DNA of 64,000 nucleotides. Origin: Lethocerus indicus (Eukaryota > Arthropoda > Insecta > Hemiptera > Belostomatidae). The notes beneath the pieces were generated by a model that had not been told where the DNA came from, did not search any database, and saw only the letters and a list, made by a program, of their open reading frames with translations. The stretch lies in contig JACDQD010000005.1 of the NCBI GenBank assembly GCA_019843655.1, positions 1,391,575-1,455,574 of the forward strand, read 5' to 3'. This document shows, one piece after another, positions 48,401-59,473 of this stretch (within the stretch, counting starts at the first letter, position 1; each line of letters begins with the position of its first letter). The position numbers were made by a program, and so were the translations under genes.

Positions 48401-51400
48401 ACAGAGTTGAATAACAATAATGTCCTAAAATTCATTAGACAGCCGCGTAAAATTTCATGTGTAAAAAATAAAAAGGTAGAAGGTAAATTCTTACCTGCAG
48501 TTGTAAATAAATTGCTCCTTATTTGAAAGTTAAGAGGAACTTTATTTGAAAGGCAAATTAACAGGTACAACAAATTTCAATAGCAAAATCAAAAGAACAA
48601 TTTTTGGATGTACTAGACCAAACTATCACTACTTACGATTTTCCTCTTAGTGCACTCTTAGGTCTTGAAGAATATAGTACGAAATAGTTCTCGCTGAAAA
48701 TCCTTTTAAAATTCCCAGAACACTGAACTCATAAATTATGTTCGCCATGTCAATATTTCTGGTGTTATTAGATTTCCGGAGTGAGCTATCCTTGCAGGTT
48801 CCATCTCGAAGATTCGAACAGACATAGGTCTTGTCGACGACAGGTCACTGTGACTTGCATGCTTCCGTATAAAGGATACAGGATAACCAAGTCCGTCTGG
48901 GTCTGTTATACCAGATCGAACGCGATTGTGAACGGTGATGGAACGGTGATCTTACTTTTGTACAAATTAATATAACTGTATTCTCAGAAAACCCTAATCC
49001 GTACGCAAATTTCTATCTGTTCGTTTTGTACAGTACTAACACTTTTCCACTACGAAAAATGCTGATAAAACCGGCGAATTTAGATATTAAGTTCGAATTA
49101 GTTTTATTTCAACGGTATTTACTACGGCATATTTTTTTGCTCTGAACTGCAAAAATATCAGAGGAATGCGAAAGAGTTTTTATTTCTACGTTAACACTTT
49201 AGTGGCCGCTCACACAACACGTGTGTAATGATGCTACTGCCGAGAGTTATTGGGCGGTAGCACACTCTCTGTGTGATGAATTATGAATGTAAACAAGTGT
49301 GGATATTGCTATTGGCTTTGTATTTCACCGCTACATCTTTGATGTTAGGTAATTATTGCCTGTTTTTAATTTTACACTACAGTGGTGTACAACATAAATT
49401 ATAGAGCAAATGCCAGTGACTCTATGTTGGTGATGTGCGGCCATTAAAGTGTTAAGGATCACAGAAAATGTATTGTAATTAGTTATAAATAATTAAGAAG
49501 GGAAGAGGCGCTTCTGGGTCTCGCCAGGAGTGGTGTTTGTTTTTATAACCGTTTCCGTATTAATAGCACCCCGTTTTGGGGGTTTTTTGTGTGGAACAGA
49601 GGAGAAACAGCAGAAGGCGGCGGAGGAAAAGAAAAAGGAGGAGGAGGACACGGCGAAGAAGGACGAGGATGAGGACGAGGAAGGCGGCGAGGACGGTGGG
49701 AGCGGAGGAGGTGGTGGAAGCCGGTCGACCAAGCTGAAGGCTAGCGACATATACAGCGACGACAGCGGGAGCGGGAGCGACGGGGAGGGCGGAAGCACGC
49801 GAGGAGGCGCCAGCGCGTCAACAGCCACCGGCAGCTCCTCCAAGTCGGGAGGACGCGACAGGAGGACGAGCTCCAGCTCGAGAAGCTCGTCCAGCGACTC
49901 TGATTCGGATAATAGGTGAGTGTAAAACTCTTTCAATCGATATATATCAAGTTATCATGGTTTCCTCCGTTGTAATTATCAGTCCACATTATGCCAAATT
50001 AGTTTGGCCAATACCCACTATATTTAAGTTATATAAACCATATTATTTCCTTCCTTATTTAGTACACTTTGGTACTACACTGTGCTACTGTCCACCGCTA
50101 GCAAATAAAATTTGTTTTTGTTTATAATTGAGTTTCGCTCAATTTGAGCTATAGACAAATGCATTTAAAAGCCAGTCCCGCCGCCATTAATTATATAGTA
50201 CATCTTTTAATAATTTAATGGGGCGTGCCCCTGTGGAACCCTGGTACGTCGGGCAGTTCGAATCTACCCAGGTGACTGATGCAGTGAAAAAAATTATCTT
50301 TGAATGAAAAAAGTAACATTTCATTTGCATCGACAATAGATGCCATGAACACCTCGTTTCTGGAAATAATGGCCATTATTTTATGCCTGCTTAAAATGTT
50401 TATTTATTTGTCGACACTTTTCAAATTTTATTCACTAATAGGAAGCAGAATAATTGCGATCTACATCTGGTTCAAATCTATAAGTATTGGAAATCCAAAA
50501 TCACATTAAGAGAGAAAAAAAGGTTCTTATAAAAGAAGAACAAATGTTTCCATTTTAATAATTTCAAAGGCATGGTATTTTATAGATTAATCAAAAAATA
50601 CTCTTCTTATTAATATCTAATTTTCGGTCTAATCAATACTTAATCTATATTGTATGTATTTCTTCTGATCCCTATGAAACCTTATTTACTGGTTGAATAT
50701 TTTATTAGTGAATATTTTATTGTTTTAATTATATAATTTCATGACTTTTTTGTCAATCAGCTGTTTTGTGTTCTTAAACACATTCTCCTGTAACAATTGA
50801 ACATATCTTCATTATTATTATTATTATTACGATTAACATTGTAATCTCCTTGTGCATTGATCAGTCAAGAATTACTCAAGTGTTTCTTGGCAAACACTTA
50901 GCAATTCGTTTTTCAGCATTGGAAATCATTATGTGGTGTCCTAATGAAGATAGAGAATTGGAGTTTCAGAATATTTTACTTTATAGGTGTTGTTTTAATT
51001 TTTTTTTTCTTTTAGATTTACTGATATTATTTCTGTATGCACATCATTCGATACACTTCGACAAATCTGTATAACAGACTCATGGTTTATTCAGGCTCTA
51101 TTTAGGTCTTAATTTATGTATTACAACTTCTCAAAACTTTTCTGAATCCTTTTAAAGACTAGTACACGAATGTTCCTAAAAGAATATGACTATTTCAATA
51201 TGCTGTTAAGCTTTTTTATTTTATGTTTGAAAAATGTTTGATAATTTATTACACTGATAGCTCCACCTCTTATTATACTGTCATGTTGTCATGGTGACAG
51301 GTATTAATGAAAACAAATTTATTAATCTGATGTATTTATTTTAACATGTCTGTTTTATTTTTTACCTTTAAATTTATGTATTCTTTTAACTTTTAAATGA

Positions 51401-51417
51401 TTTTGCAGGTTTTGTTT

Positions 51418-51472
<55 letters not shown>

Positions 51473-54400
51473 TTTTTGAGAAATCAGGACCACCATTATT
51501 TAATGACTTTTCTACAGTAGTTATCATTCTCTACAATTTCATTTCATCCTTTGCACGCTTAAATAAATAGTACGGCTTATTTGTTTTAATTGAATACTTT
51601 AAACTAATTATAAATGCAGATTTTAATGTTTGTTTTTTTTTTGTTTGTGTAACAAAACCTGCGGAACATGAAAAGATTGAACATTTTGCCTAGCTGTTGT
51701 AGGATATTACTTTTGTTTGTAATTGTCACACAATATGAATGCATGGTATTATAGGTTTTGGCATAATTTCAGGACCAAACCAGCTGATGTCTTGTACAAG
51801 GCTCTAGTGCCAAGACCTGATCTTTTTCACTTTCTTTGTTGTTATATTTGGGCTATGGTGAAAAATTATTCGAATAGAAACTGAATGTATTGTTCTCCTT
51901 GTTTCGTTCCGCAAGTGATTTTTTAAAAAAGTTTATCAAACGTTCTGTGTTTGCCAAACCTGTATAAACTGAAGGAAGGAAATCGGTTTCTAATTACGTT
52001 CAAATCTAGTGAGTCAGGGTTGAGTGTCAATTACCATTGTTTTCTAACCTTGTCTAGTCTATTTTCATTTGGGTGTAAACATTTTTTAAAACTCCAATAG
52101 AGAGTTACCTTTAAAATTGTTGAATTGTTCTGAATTCATTATTTTCTTCATATTACCATTATATATACATAATTGAAATTAACGAAGCACACGTTTCAAT
52201 TTATTGTTTTATTCCAAGTGTTATATATTTTGGAAAAGAATTTGGTCTTAAATGAATTACTTTTTGGTTTAATTTCAGGTCGGTTGCAAGTTCAAAGGCA
52301 AAAGTGAAGAAAATTCAGTACATTTCGACCAGAGATGATCTTAATAAAATACGTTTATCGAGACATAAGATGGAAAGGTAGGCAGAATTAAACATGAGAT
52401 CATCATTAAACATTATAATTTATTATTTGTCTGTACCACTATTTTAAATTTGAGGAAAATGTATTGTTTATCAAGAAAACTTGTAATATAACTTATAATG
52501 TGTAACAAATAATTTTATTTTTCCATTTTATTTTTTAATTTGAGAAAATATTTATAATAATTTATGGCCATATTATTTGTGTTTTTATAAGCAAAATATT
52601 ACTTCTAATAAAAGAAACAGACTAAAATCTCTTAATCTAATATTGATTGTTATCAGTTTTTTGTTATTGAATATTATATAATCGGAATCAGTATATTTGT
52701 ATATATAAAATTAATTCTATATTCGTAATAAATGTAATTGCAATTGTAGGTTTGTCCATTTGCCTTTCTTCACGAGGGTTGTACAAGGGTGTTTTGTCAG
52801 GATAGGAATTGGCAATCACAATGGAAGACCTGTTTATAGAGTGAGTTTTAATTATTTGATTTCTAGTTATTTGAATATAATTGTTACTAGGAAAATTTGA
52901 CATAAAAAAATATATGTATTAACATGTATTTTATGTTAATCTAATTAAATACCTAACTTTATTATTCATTGTTAGGTGGCCGAAATAAATGGTGTGGTGG
53001 AAACTGCCAAAATCTATCAGTTGGGAACGACAAGAACTAACAAAGGTTTGAGACTCAGGTGAGGTTCCAATATCAGTCAATTTAACTTGGGCTTAGCAGC
53101 AAAACAAAAAACTCTTGGCCCTCAATAACAATGCAAAAACGAACTTATAGATCATCATACATAGATGAACCTTTTTTGGACTTTTTTGTGCCAGTACATT
53201 TTGTATAACTGTATAAAATTGCTGAAATACAAAAAACCGACTTGATTCACATCTGCATAGATATTGTTTGCGCAGGCACGGTATACAAGAACGCGTTTTT
53301 CGATTGGAGTTCATCAGCAATCAGGAATTCACGGAGGCCGAATTTCTAAAATGGAAGGACACGTGCTCTAATCAGGGTGTCACTTTGCCCACCATGGACC
53401 ACATAGAAAACAAACTCAAGGACATTAAAGAGGCTATGATTTATGAGTTCAAAGAGGAGGACATTGAGAAGGTGAATTATTCTTAATTGGTTTGCATTGC
53501 AATTTGCAGAAAGCCTCCGAATTCATCATTTGATTATTTAATGATTGATAAATGATACTCAATGATGATCAATGTAAATAACACAGTAAAAATAAATTAA
53601 TTCAACCATACTGTTTAGAAATGGACATCTGAATTAAGTTCTAACTGTCATCTTTTAATTTATAATTGGTTGTTGCAGATTGTCAAGGAGAAGGAAAGAT
53701 TTAAAACGAATCCGTACAACTATGCAATGAAGAAAACACAACTCATGAAGGAAAAAGATATGGCGCAGTCAAAGTAAATAATAATTTACTTTCTAATTAT
53801 AATATGAATTAAATTAATTAATCTTAATTATATATTAATATAATATTATATATGATGCAAAAAAGTGTAAACATTTTATGAAAATAGGAAGTTGTGAAAA
53901 AATTGGTCTGCCTTGTCCTTAGATTTATGAAATTGCATTTTATTGCTAGACTTATTATTTTTTTTTTTTTAGTTAGTCTCCTTTAACCAGATTTGTGTAT
54001 GATTGTTTAATAGTTGTGTTTTCAAAATGTTTCAATTATACTGTGAGCATCATATACAAGAATAATACCACCTTATATTTTCATCATTATCTTTGTTATA
54101 TTCTACAGGCTCAAGTTATTATTTCACTTCCCTACAAAATTGCACAATATATGCTATATTGTAAAATTATATTAATGTCTTTTTGTCGAAATTTCAGAGG
54201 GGATGAAGAAGAAGCAAGCAAAATATCGCAGCAGTTGGCCGAACTAGAGGAGCGTGCCAATGAACTGGACAAGCTGAGGACGTCTACAATATCCAGTATC
54301 AGTTATATCAATGACAGGAACAGGAAAAGAAATGTGGAAGAAGCAGAAAAGGCTATAATGGTATTTAGAGATACAAGTCAATTGTGTTTGTATCATTATT

Positions 54401-56006
54401 GATAGATGATTGTCTGTTGTGTTAACCCTCTATGGGCCGAATTTTTATTTTGAATTAAAAAAAAAATTGGGGGAATGAAAAATCAGCAATTATAAACCTA
54501 TATATGCAAATGAAAAAAGAATTTATATTGGTTGTCTTGACACCGTTATAGGATTAAGATTTATGCACCATCTCAGGAAAAAAGCTATAATTATTTGGTA
54601 AAATTTCGATAAATTGAAATGTGGCCTGAAAGTTACGCAGGCCCATAGAGGGTTAAAAGATATTGACTTAAGCCTTGCTTGATTTATATCATCTGAATAA
54701 TAATGCTCCTGGGAAATTTTTCACCATCTTCAAAAAGTTGTTTTCAATTGTACAAATTATTTCGTGAAATCCTTTTGCAGAACATCTATTCGACATTGAA
54801 ATATTTAAATTGAATAACAAAAATTATATACATTATCACTGATTATATAACATAAAGGGTACCACTTTTCCAGGAAGAGCTGAAAGCTACAAAAGGTAAA
54901 AAGGCCGATGATCCTTTTACAAGAAGAAGTACTAAACCAAGAATGGTATATATTGCCAACGAAGATGATGACGGCCCTCCAGAAGTTGCTGCCTCGGTGA
55001 GAGAACAATTTATAATATTTTCAACTTTTTATTCCAAAATTTTTCTGTTCAATATTTCATTCACCATCAGTTTATATCACATATTGCATTATGATGTAGA
55101 GCCAGTCATATACACTTTATGAACATTTTTTACCATTCAAATATATCATTTTCGATCATCAAGTACAATTTTTCATTACTGTAATTATTTAATGCGTGCA
55201 GTACCTAAATATAAATCCATTAGTCTCACTTGTATAATTTTAAAAAGTAAATTCCTAGTTAACTCTTTCTCACATCCAGGAAACCATTGATAATATATTC
55301 TTATCACATGTACCATTATCACATGTTTTTAAAATTGTACATTTAAAATCAGCATTGGTCTGAGGATTAATTTATTCTTTTCCAGGGTAACAAAAATGAC
55401 AATACCAATAATGGTCTTGGAGGAAACAAAGGAGATAAGGATGACAAACGGAAGGATAAAATTGGTGGATTAAAAACGGACGATTTGTTTTCTGCCCATG
55501 ATTTTGATATCAAAATAGATCTAGAAGTACCTTTACCAAGTGAGTAAAACGGCTTTAAACTTTAAAGATTCAATGCAAAAAGTGATATAATAGTTTAGTA
55601 TGTTTGTTGGGAAAGTTTGAAAAAATGTCTTAGAAAAATACTCTGTACAAAATTAAATAAGTTAAACCGCGATTCTTTGTGGTGATAGGATGTTAATTAA
55701 ATCTGTAAACACTACGAACAAATATTCTCTTAAAGCCTTTCTATTATTTAAATATTTAGTCTCAGTGAACATAAATTACACAGTAAAAGAAAATTACAGG
55801 TTTCACTTATGATTCATTTATATTGTATTTATTTCTATCGATTTAGCAGGGCAGTATCTAAATATACAAAATATAAATCTTTTCTTTTCAATTTTTCAGA
55901 TAACCCGGTCAATGTAACACCCAAAGCAGTCAACATTGTTAAGGATACTGGGCCAAGAAGATCACTCAACTTGGAAGATTATAAGAAGAAGCGAGGACTA
56001 ATTTAA
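42477..56006 (+). CDS. RTF1: RTF1, Paf1-complex subunit, 14 exons
   Basis: Nuclear transcription elongation factor that binds Spt5 and supports H2B ubiquitination. Exons: 42477-42551, 46151-46451, 46979-47177, 47315-47532, 49600-49915, 52279-52377, 52750-52840, 52976-53058, 53276-53471, 53679-53773, 54198-54360, 54874-54996, 55386-55539, 55900-56006. All junctions are GT-AG, the phases match, and the sum is 2220 nt (739 codons plus TAA); human RTF1 is about 710 aa. Residues 1-25 are a KRK start and acidic SDSDSD tract. Residues about 148-205 match the histone-modification domain ([19 protein letters not shown], then [18 protein letters not shown]). Residues about 389-520 are the Plus3 domain ([68 protein letters not shown]). 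A coiled coil follows ([29 protein letters not shown]). The C-terminus [16 protein letters not shown] is the family signature. The start was chosen because [13 protein letters not shown] matches the family N-terminus. Family assignment is certain; exon 4/5 low-complexity edges are the least sure. Confidence 0.96.
42552..46150 (+). other. RTF1 intron 1 (3.6 kb)
   Basis: Largest RTF1 intron, with donor GTGAGT and acceptor TTCCAG. It opens with a (TC)n tract at about 42571-42595. Its first 600 bases keep CpG, after which CpG becomes rare and the sequence AT-rich. It holds a two-copy tandem duplication (listed separately). I see no exon-like ORF in it. Confidence 0.8.
44371..44935 (+). repeat. 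Two-copy tandem duplication in RTF1 intron 1
   Basis: Unit 1 (44371-44645) and unit 2 (44691-44935) align end to end. Both begin AGTCCTAA, share AAATAAACTTCC, TATCATAAATTACCC, TATTATTATCATCAGAACCT and TTCTTCCATTC, and end TGAGAATGYG-GTAAT/ATAAT. They differ by substitutions and small indels, so the duplication is not recent. No coding potential is seen. Confidence 0.75.
47533..49599 (+). other. RTF1 intron 4
   Basis: Donor GGTAATAA after exon 4 and acceptor GGAACAG before exon 5. The intron is AT-rich and CpG-poor except at about 48.78-49.28 kb, where CpGs return; part of that patch is a TTAA-flanked MITE at 49195-49451. A short ORF at 48781-48975 lies in the CpG-richer patch and is not recognisable. 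Confidence 0.75.
49195..49451. mobile_element. piggyBac-type MITE (family 4) in RTF1 intron 4
   Basis: 257-bp non-coding element flanked by TTAA at 49191-49194 and 49452-49455. The left end CACTTTAGTGGCCGC and the inverted right end CACTTTAATGGCCGC differ at one position. A TTAA target duplication with short inverted ends is the hallmark of piggyBac-mobilised MITEs. It interrupts only intron sequence, so it should be removed on splicing. Confidence 0.75.
49916..52278 (+). other. RTF1 intron 5
   Basis: 2.4-kb AT-rich, CpG-poor intron with donor GTGAGT and acceptor TTTCAG. It contains a (TA)n microsatellite at 51423-51470 and a lone tRNA-like GTTCGAATC at 50256-50264. No exon-like sequence is seen. 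Confidence 0.7.
51423..51470. repeat. (TA)n microsatellite
   Basis: About 24 uninterrupted TA units in RTF1 intron 5, a likely length-polymorphic site. Confidence 0.95.
54426..54652. mobile_element. piggyBac-type MITE (family 1) in RTF1 intron 11
   Basis: 227-bp element flanked by TTAA at 54422-54425 and 54653-54656, with perfect terminal inverted repeats CCCTCTATGGGCC / GGCCCATAGAGGG. It shares its interior (TTATAGGATTAAGATTTATG, AAAGCTATAATTATTTGGTA) with copies at 35710 and 19224. It has no ORF and would depend on a piggyBac transposase elsewhere. It sits between RTF1 exons 11 and 12. Confidence 0.9.
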
Positions 56007-56147
56007 GATTTTTCCTTTATTTCTTTTTTTTTTTTAATTAAGTTTCTCAGATGTTACTTTTTTAAGATTTAAGTTAATATAAGTTTTTACAGATATCTGA
56101 TTTATTCAGATATAATATTCACCTATAATGAATATGTTTTTAATAGT

Positions 56148-56188
<41 letters not shown>

Positions 56189-58740
56189 ATACAATTGTGA
56201 CGCCAGAATTGTTGATAACAATTGGATTTGTTATCATTGGATTATGTATAAAGGAATTAATTTATTTCTTGTGTATTTTTATTCTTTCTTTAAATATGCA
56301 GATTTTACTGCAGCAATATGAGTACTGATCATCTGGAAAAGGTGTGCCATTAGGAACACTTTATTTGGTAATCCTTTCAGTCTAAAATAAAAAAATAAAA
56401 TACTAGGTTATAGAACTGAAGTGCCCAAGTAACCTCCGAGAACTTCAGAAAACAACTCTTTATCTCTAGAATGAAAAAAAAGAGAGTATTTTTACATCAT
56501 TGTGAATAACAACCAAAATAGAATACCACTGATACTGAATACGTCTGAAGTTCGAAGAGAAAGTTATTGAGTGAAGCCAATATAGAACATTGTTTTCTCT
56601 TACTAACTAAAAATAAAAAAAACATAAGGTTCCACAAGCAAAATACAAGACTAAAGTGCTCTTGACTTTATAAAATTTTAAATTAAGTTGCTTGCAACGG
56701 GAAGCAGACGGCAAATGTGCACCTCAAAATATTTTTTATGTTCGAATAACAATATCAACGACGACATTGTATCGGTTAATAGATATGTTCAATGTGAAGA
56801 ATAAGATTGACGACACACCCCTCTTGATTTGGAGATTGCTTGTGTTTGTACGGTGGAAACATTTATATGATTATAATAGATGGGTATTTGTAAATTTAAT
56901 TGTGATACATGTGTAATAAAAAAAAGAAAGTATGCTTAAAAAAGGGTAATAATAAAATATCTCGGAGGACCTTGCTGTCTGATGAGAACCCATCAGAGAA
57001 ATTCTACACAGTAAAGTTTCTTGTGTGGAAACAGAACTCCGTTTTATTGTTGTGTAATTATCATTTCATTTTGTTTTTGTTTTTAGCCCTCAAAATTAAT
57101 GAGAAATGATTATAGTGATTAAATATAATTGTAAAATTCAAGATCGAGTTAAATCCTATTATTGGATATCACTAAATTGATTTTTTGGTTCAAACTCAAA
57201 GAAAGAGTAGACCATTTGTTAGCGAACATCGTGGACATTTCGACTGAGGTATTCCTTAGGACGAATGAAAAAAATCTGCAATTTTTGTAACTGTAGGAAA
57301 ACAAACATTATTATTATTTAGTTTCTTCTTATGTAAATATATTTTTTTATATATGGCCTTTTATTTCATAAGTGCTGATATCACTAAGTATTAAACAATG
57401 CTAACAATTAAAATTATCTGTAACTTTCCTGATAGGGGTAAATGAGCTAGCTGGTAATGTCTGACATTGAAGAATTGATTACAAAATTAATAGCAGACTC
57501 GTCTGCATGTTATTTATTAAAATTGTGGTTGCGTATTTCGTTTTCCTTTTGTTTTTAAACACAACCAAAATTGTAACATATTGTACAAAGGTGTTTTTAA
57601 AACTCCCGAAATTGATTTTGTGACAGATTTGAAAATGTCCGCGTTATATTAATTGTAATATTTATATAAATAATATAACTTTTTTTAAACCAACATAAAA
57701 TATGTAGGTCACATTGTGTATTGGACAGAAATGTTGAATTGTGGTAATTGTATATATGAACTTCTTCAATGCCAAGAAGATTTATTCATGTTCCTTTAAC
57801 AATTAGTCATTTATTCGTATGTAAAATAAATTGAAAACTGCCAATTTTTAGTTCTTTTTCAGTCTTCGGTCGCTATATATATGATTTTTAAAAAGTGTTC
57901 ATTTATTTCCTATTCTGAAATTATAAAGATAAATACAAAGTGTTGTTTTTATTGTTATCCAAAGTAAATGTACGGTGTCTGCAATTTTATTAAAAACAGG
58001 AATGTTTACATCTATACAAAATAATGAAATAGTGCCAATTGAATGATTCCGGATCAAGGGAATAAGAATAAATATTTAGCTTTTAGGCTAATAAAATATT
58101 TCTAGCCTACTCGCTGAAATAGTTTATGTGCAATTAAAGCATCCGACAAAATTGAACCTGGAATCGTGTTCTAAATTATTGTTTGTAAATATCGACATTT
58201 TTTTCTTTGTACAAGATCATTAGCTAGTAAGGAATTTTGCATTTTTATTTAATGTCAAAATACTATATTTGGTTAAACGGCAACTGTTTTTATTTGACCC
58301 CCCAACATTCCTTCAAAAAATCCCATTTTCCACCGCTGATTAAATTTATACATATAATAAAACATTCAGGGTACAATAAATTATAGCTAACAAAATTATT
58401 AAACTATCAATAGTTTGTGAAATATCCTAATATTGGGATCTTATTGTATAATAATCATAGAGAATTTAAAATTTCAATAATTATAATTAAGGGAACTGAC
58501 GGGTTTTTAATAAGTTGTTTTCAATATACTGATAATAGTGACTTGTATTTAACGTATAATAAATTATAACAAACGATATTTAAATAGGTACGTAAATTTA
58601 TATACGGAATATATAAATAAATTATATATATATATATATATAACAATATATTTAATAGAAGGTTATTCATCGATTTGTTCGGCGACGAACTAAATTTCTT
58701 TGAAGATGTTCTCTTCCCTCTTTACCATATAAGGCAATAT
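56007..58740 (+). other. RTF1 3' UTR and downstream AT-rich sequence
   Basis: CpG-poor, AT-rich sequence after the RTF1 stop. Candidate AATAAA signals lie at 56386-56391, 56394-56399, 56915-56920 and 57825-57830. An (AT)n tract occupies 56151-56184 and a (TA)n tract about 58625-58643. The CpG-poor character lasts to about 58.6 kb, hinting at a long 3' UTR or read-through, but the true end cannot be fixed. Confidence 0.5.
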
Positions 58741-59470
58741 CCCCCGGACCTTAATTTTGATTGGTCGAGAGAGGACCGGCACCGCCGCCGTGACTAATTT
58801 GATAAGAACAGGACCGAGGCCGGTTTAACGCGGGCCCCTTTTTTTTTTATTTATTTAAAAATCTAGAAATTAAATTACAATTCTGCGATCGCGAAAATCG
58901 AAACTCGGAAATAACTACTTGTGCAGCCGGCCGACTCTGTAAATACATGCCAATTCTCGTGCCTCCCTCCCCCCCCCAACCCCCGACCCAAACCTCGCGC
59001 TTTGGGTGTTCCCACAAAAGTAGTGCCGGGGGAAATTTTGAAATTCGATAATTTTCTCTCGAAATTCAGTAAAACTGTTCCGTTCCGCGAACTTTCGGAT
59101 ACTCGACCGATTTTATGAAACCGGAAAATTCGGGTCTCGGCCTTATTCTTTGTGAGAGATCGCCGGCCGGCGGTTCTGTTTCGCGTCCTCCGATTGGCCG
59201 CGTTCGCCGGCCGGTCGGCGGAGGGGGGAGGCCGGCGGCCAATCGCTCGGCCGGTCACAGTTGGCCGCCGGCTGGGCGCACTGATACCGTCTCCGGTCGT
59301 GAAATTAATTCCTATCCAGTAGGCAGTGGACGCCCAGAGTGTAACACCCTCTCTTCGCCCGGACCGTGTCGACCGCCTGCCCTTTTAACGTTTCAGTGTT
59401 CGCGCACCGTTTTTATTTTTTATTTTCCCCTCGAATAAAATATAGCCGATTACGGATATCGCACAAAGAT
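58740..59470 (+). promoter_or_regulatory. CpG-rich promoter with CCAAT boxes
   Basis: The sharpest rise in GC and CpG in the right half of the window. CCAAT boxes occur at 58760-58764 (inverted), 59193-59197 (inverted) and 59239-59243 (direct). TTTCAGTG (59391-59398) fits the initiator TCAGTY, and CCCTTTTAA (about 59380-59388) could be a polypyrimidine start. There is no TATA box. It leads directly into the ATG|GTGAGT exon. Confidence 0.5.
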
Positions 59471-59473
59471 ATG
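59471..59473 (+). CDS. First coding exon of a downstream gene: ATG only
   Basis: A CpG-rich leader ends AAAGATATG followed at once by GTGAGT, so the first exon codes only for the initiator methionine and the rest lies past a long intron, probably beyond the window. Several conserved genes have this arrangement (for example calmodulin and some ribosomal or actin-binding proteins), but nothing here decides which. I found no recognisable second exon in 59474-64000. Confidence 0.5.

Noticed and set aside
49493..49936. 147-codon minus-strand Ser/Pro/Leu-rich ORF
   Set aside because: Complement of RTF1 exon 5, whose acidic low-complexity codons keep the reverse frame open.
50221..50285. tRNA-like sequence with GTTCGAATC (50256-50264) in RTF1 intron 5
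   Set aside because: I cannot fold a complete cloverleaf: the T-stem has mismatches and the acceptor stem does not pair. It may be an old SINE head, but no second copy is visible.
58875..59258. 127-codon minus-strand ORF
   Set aside because: It lies across the CpG-rich promoter of the downstream gene; Arg/Gly/Pro composition follows from GC content and no domain is recognisable.
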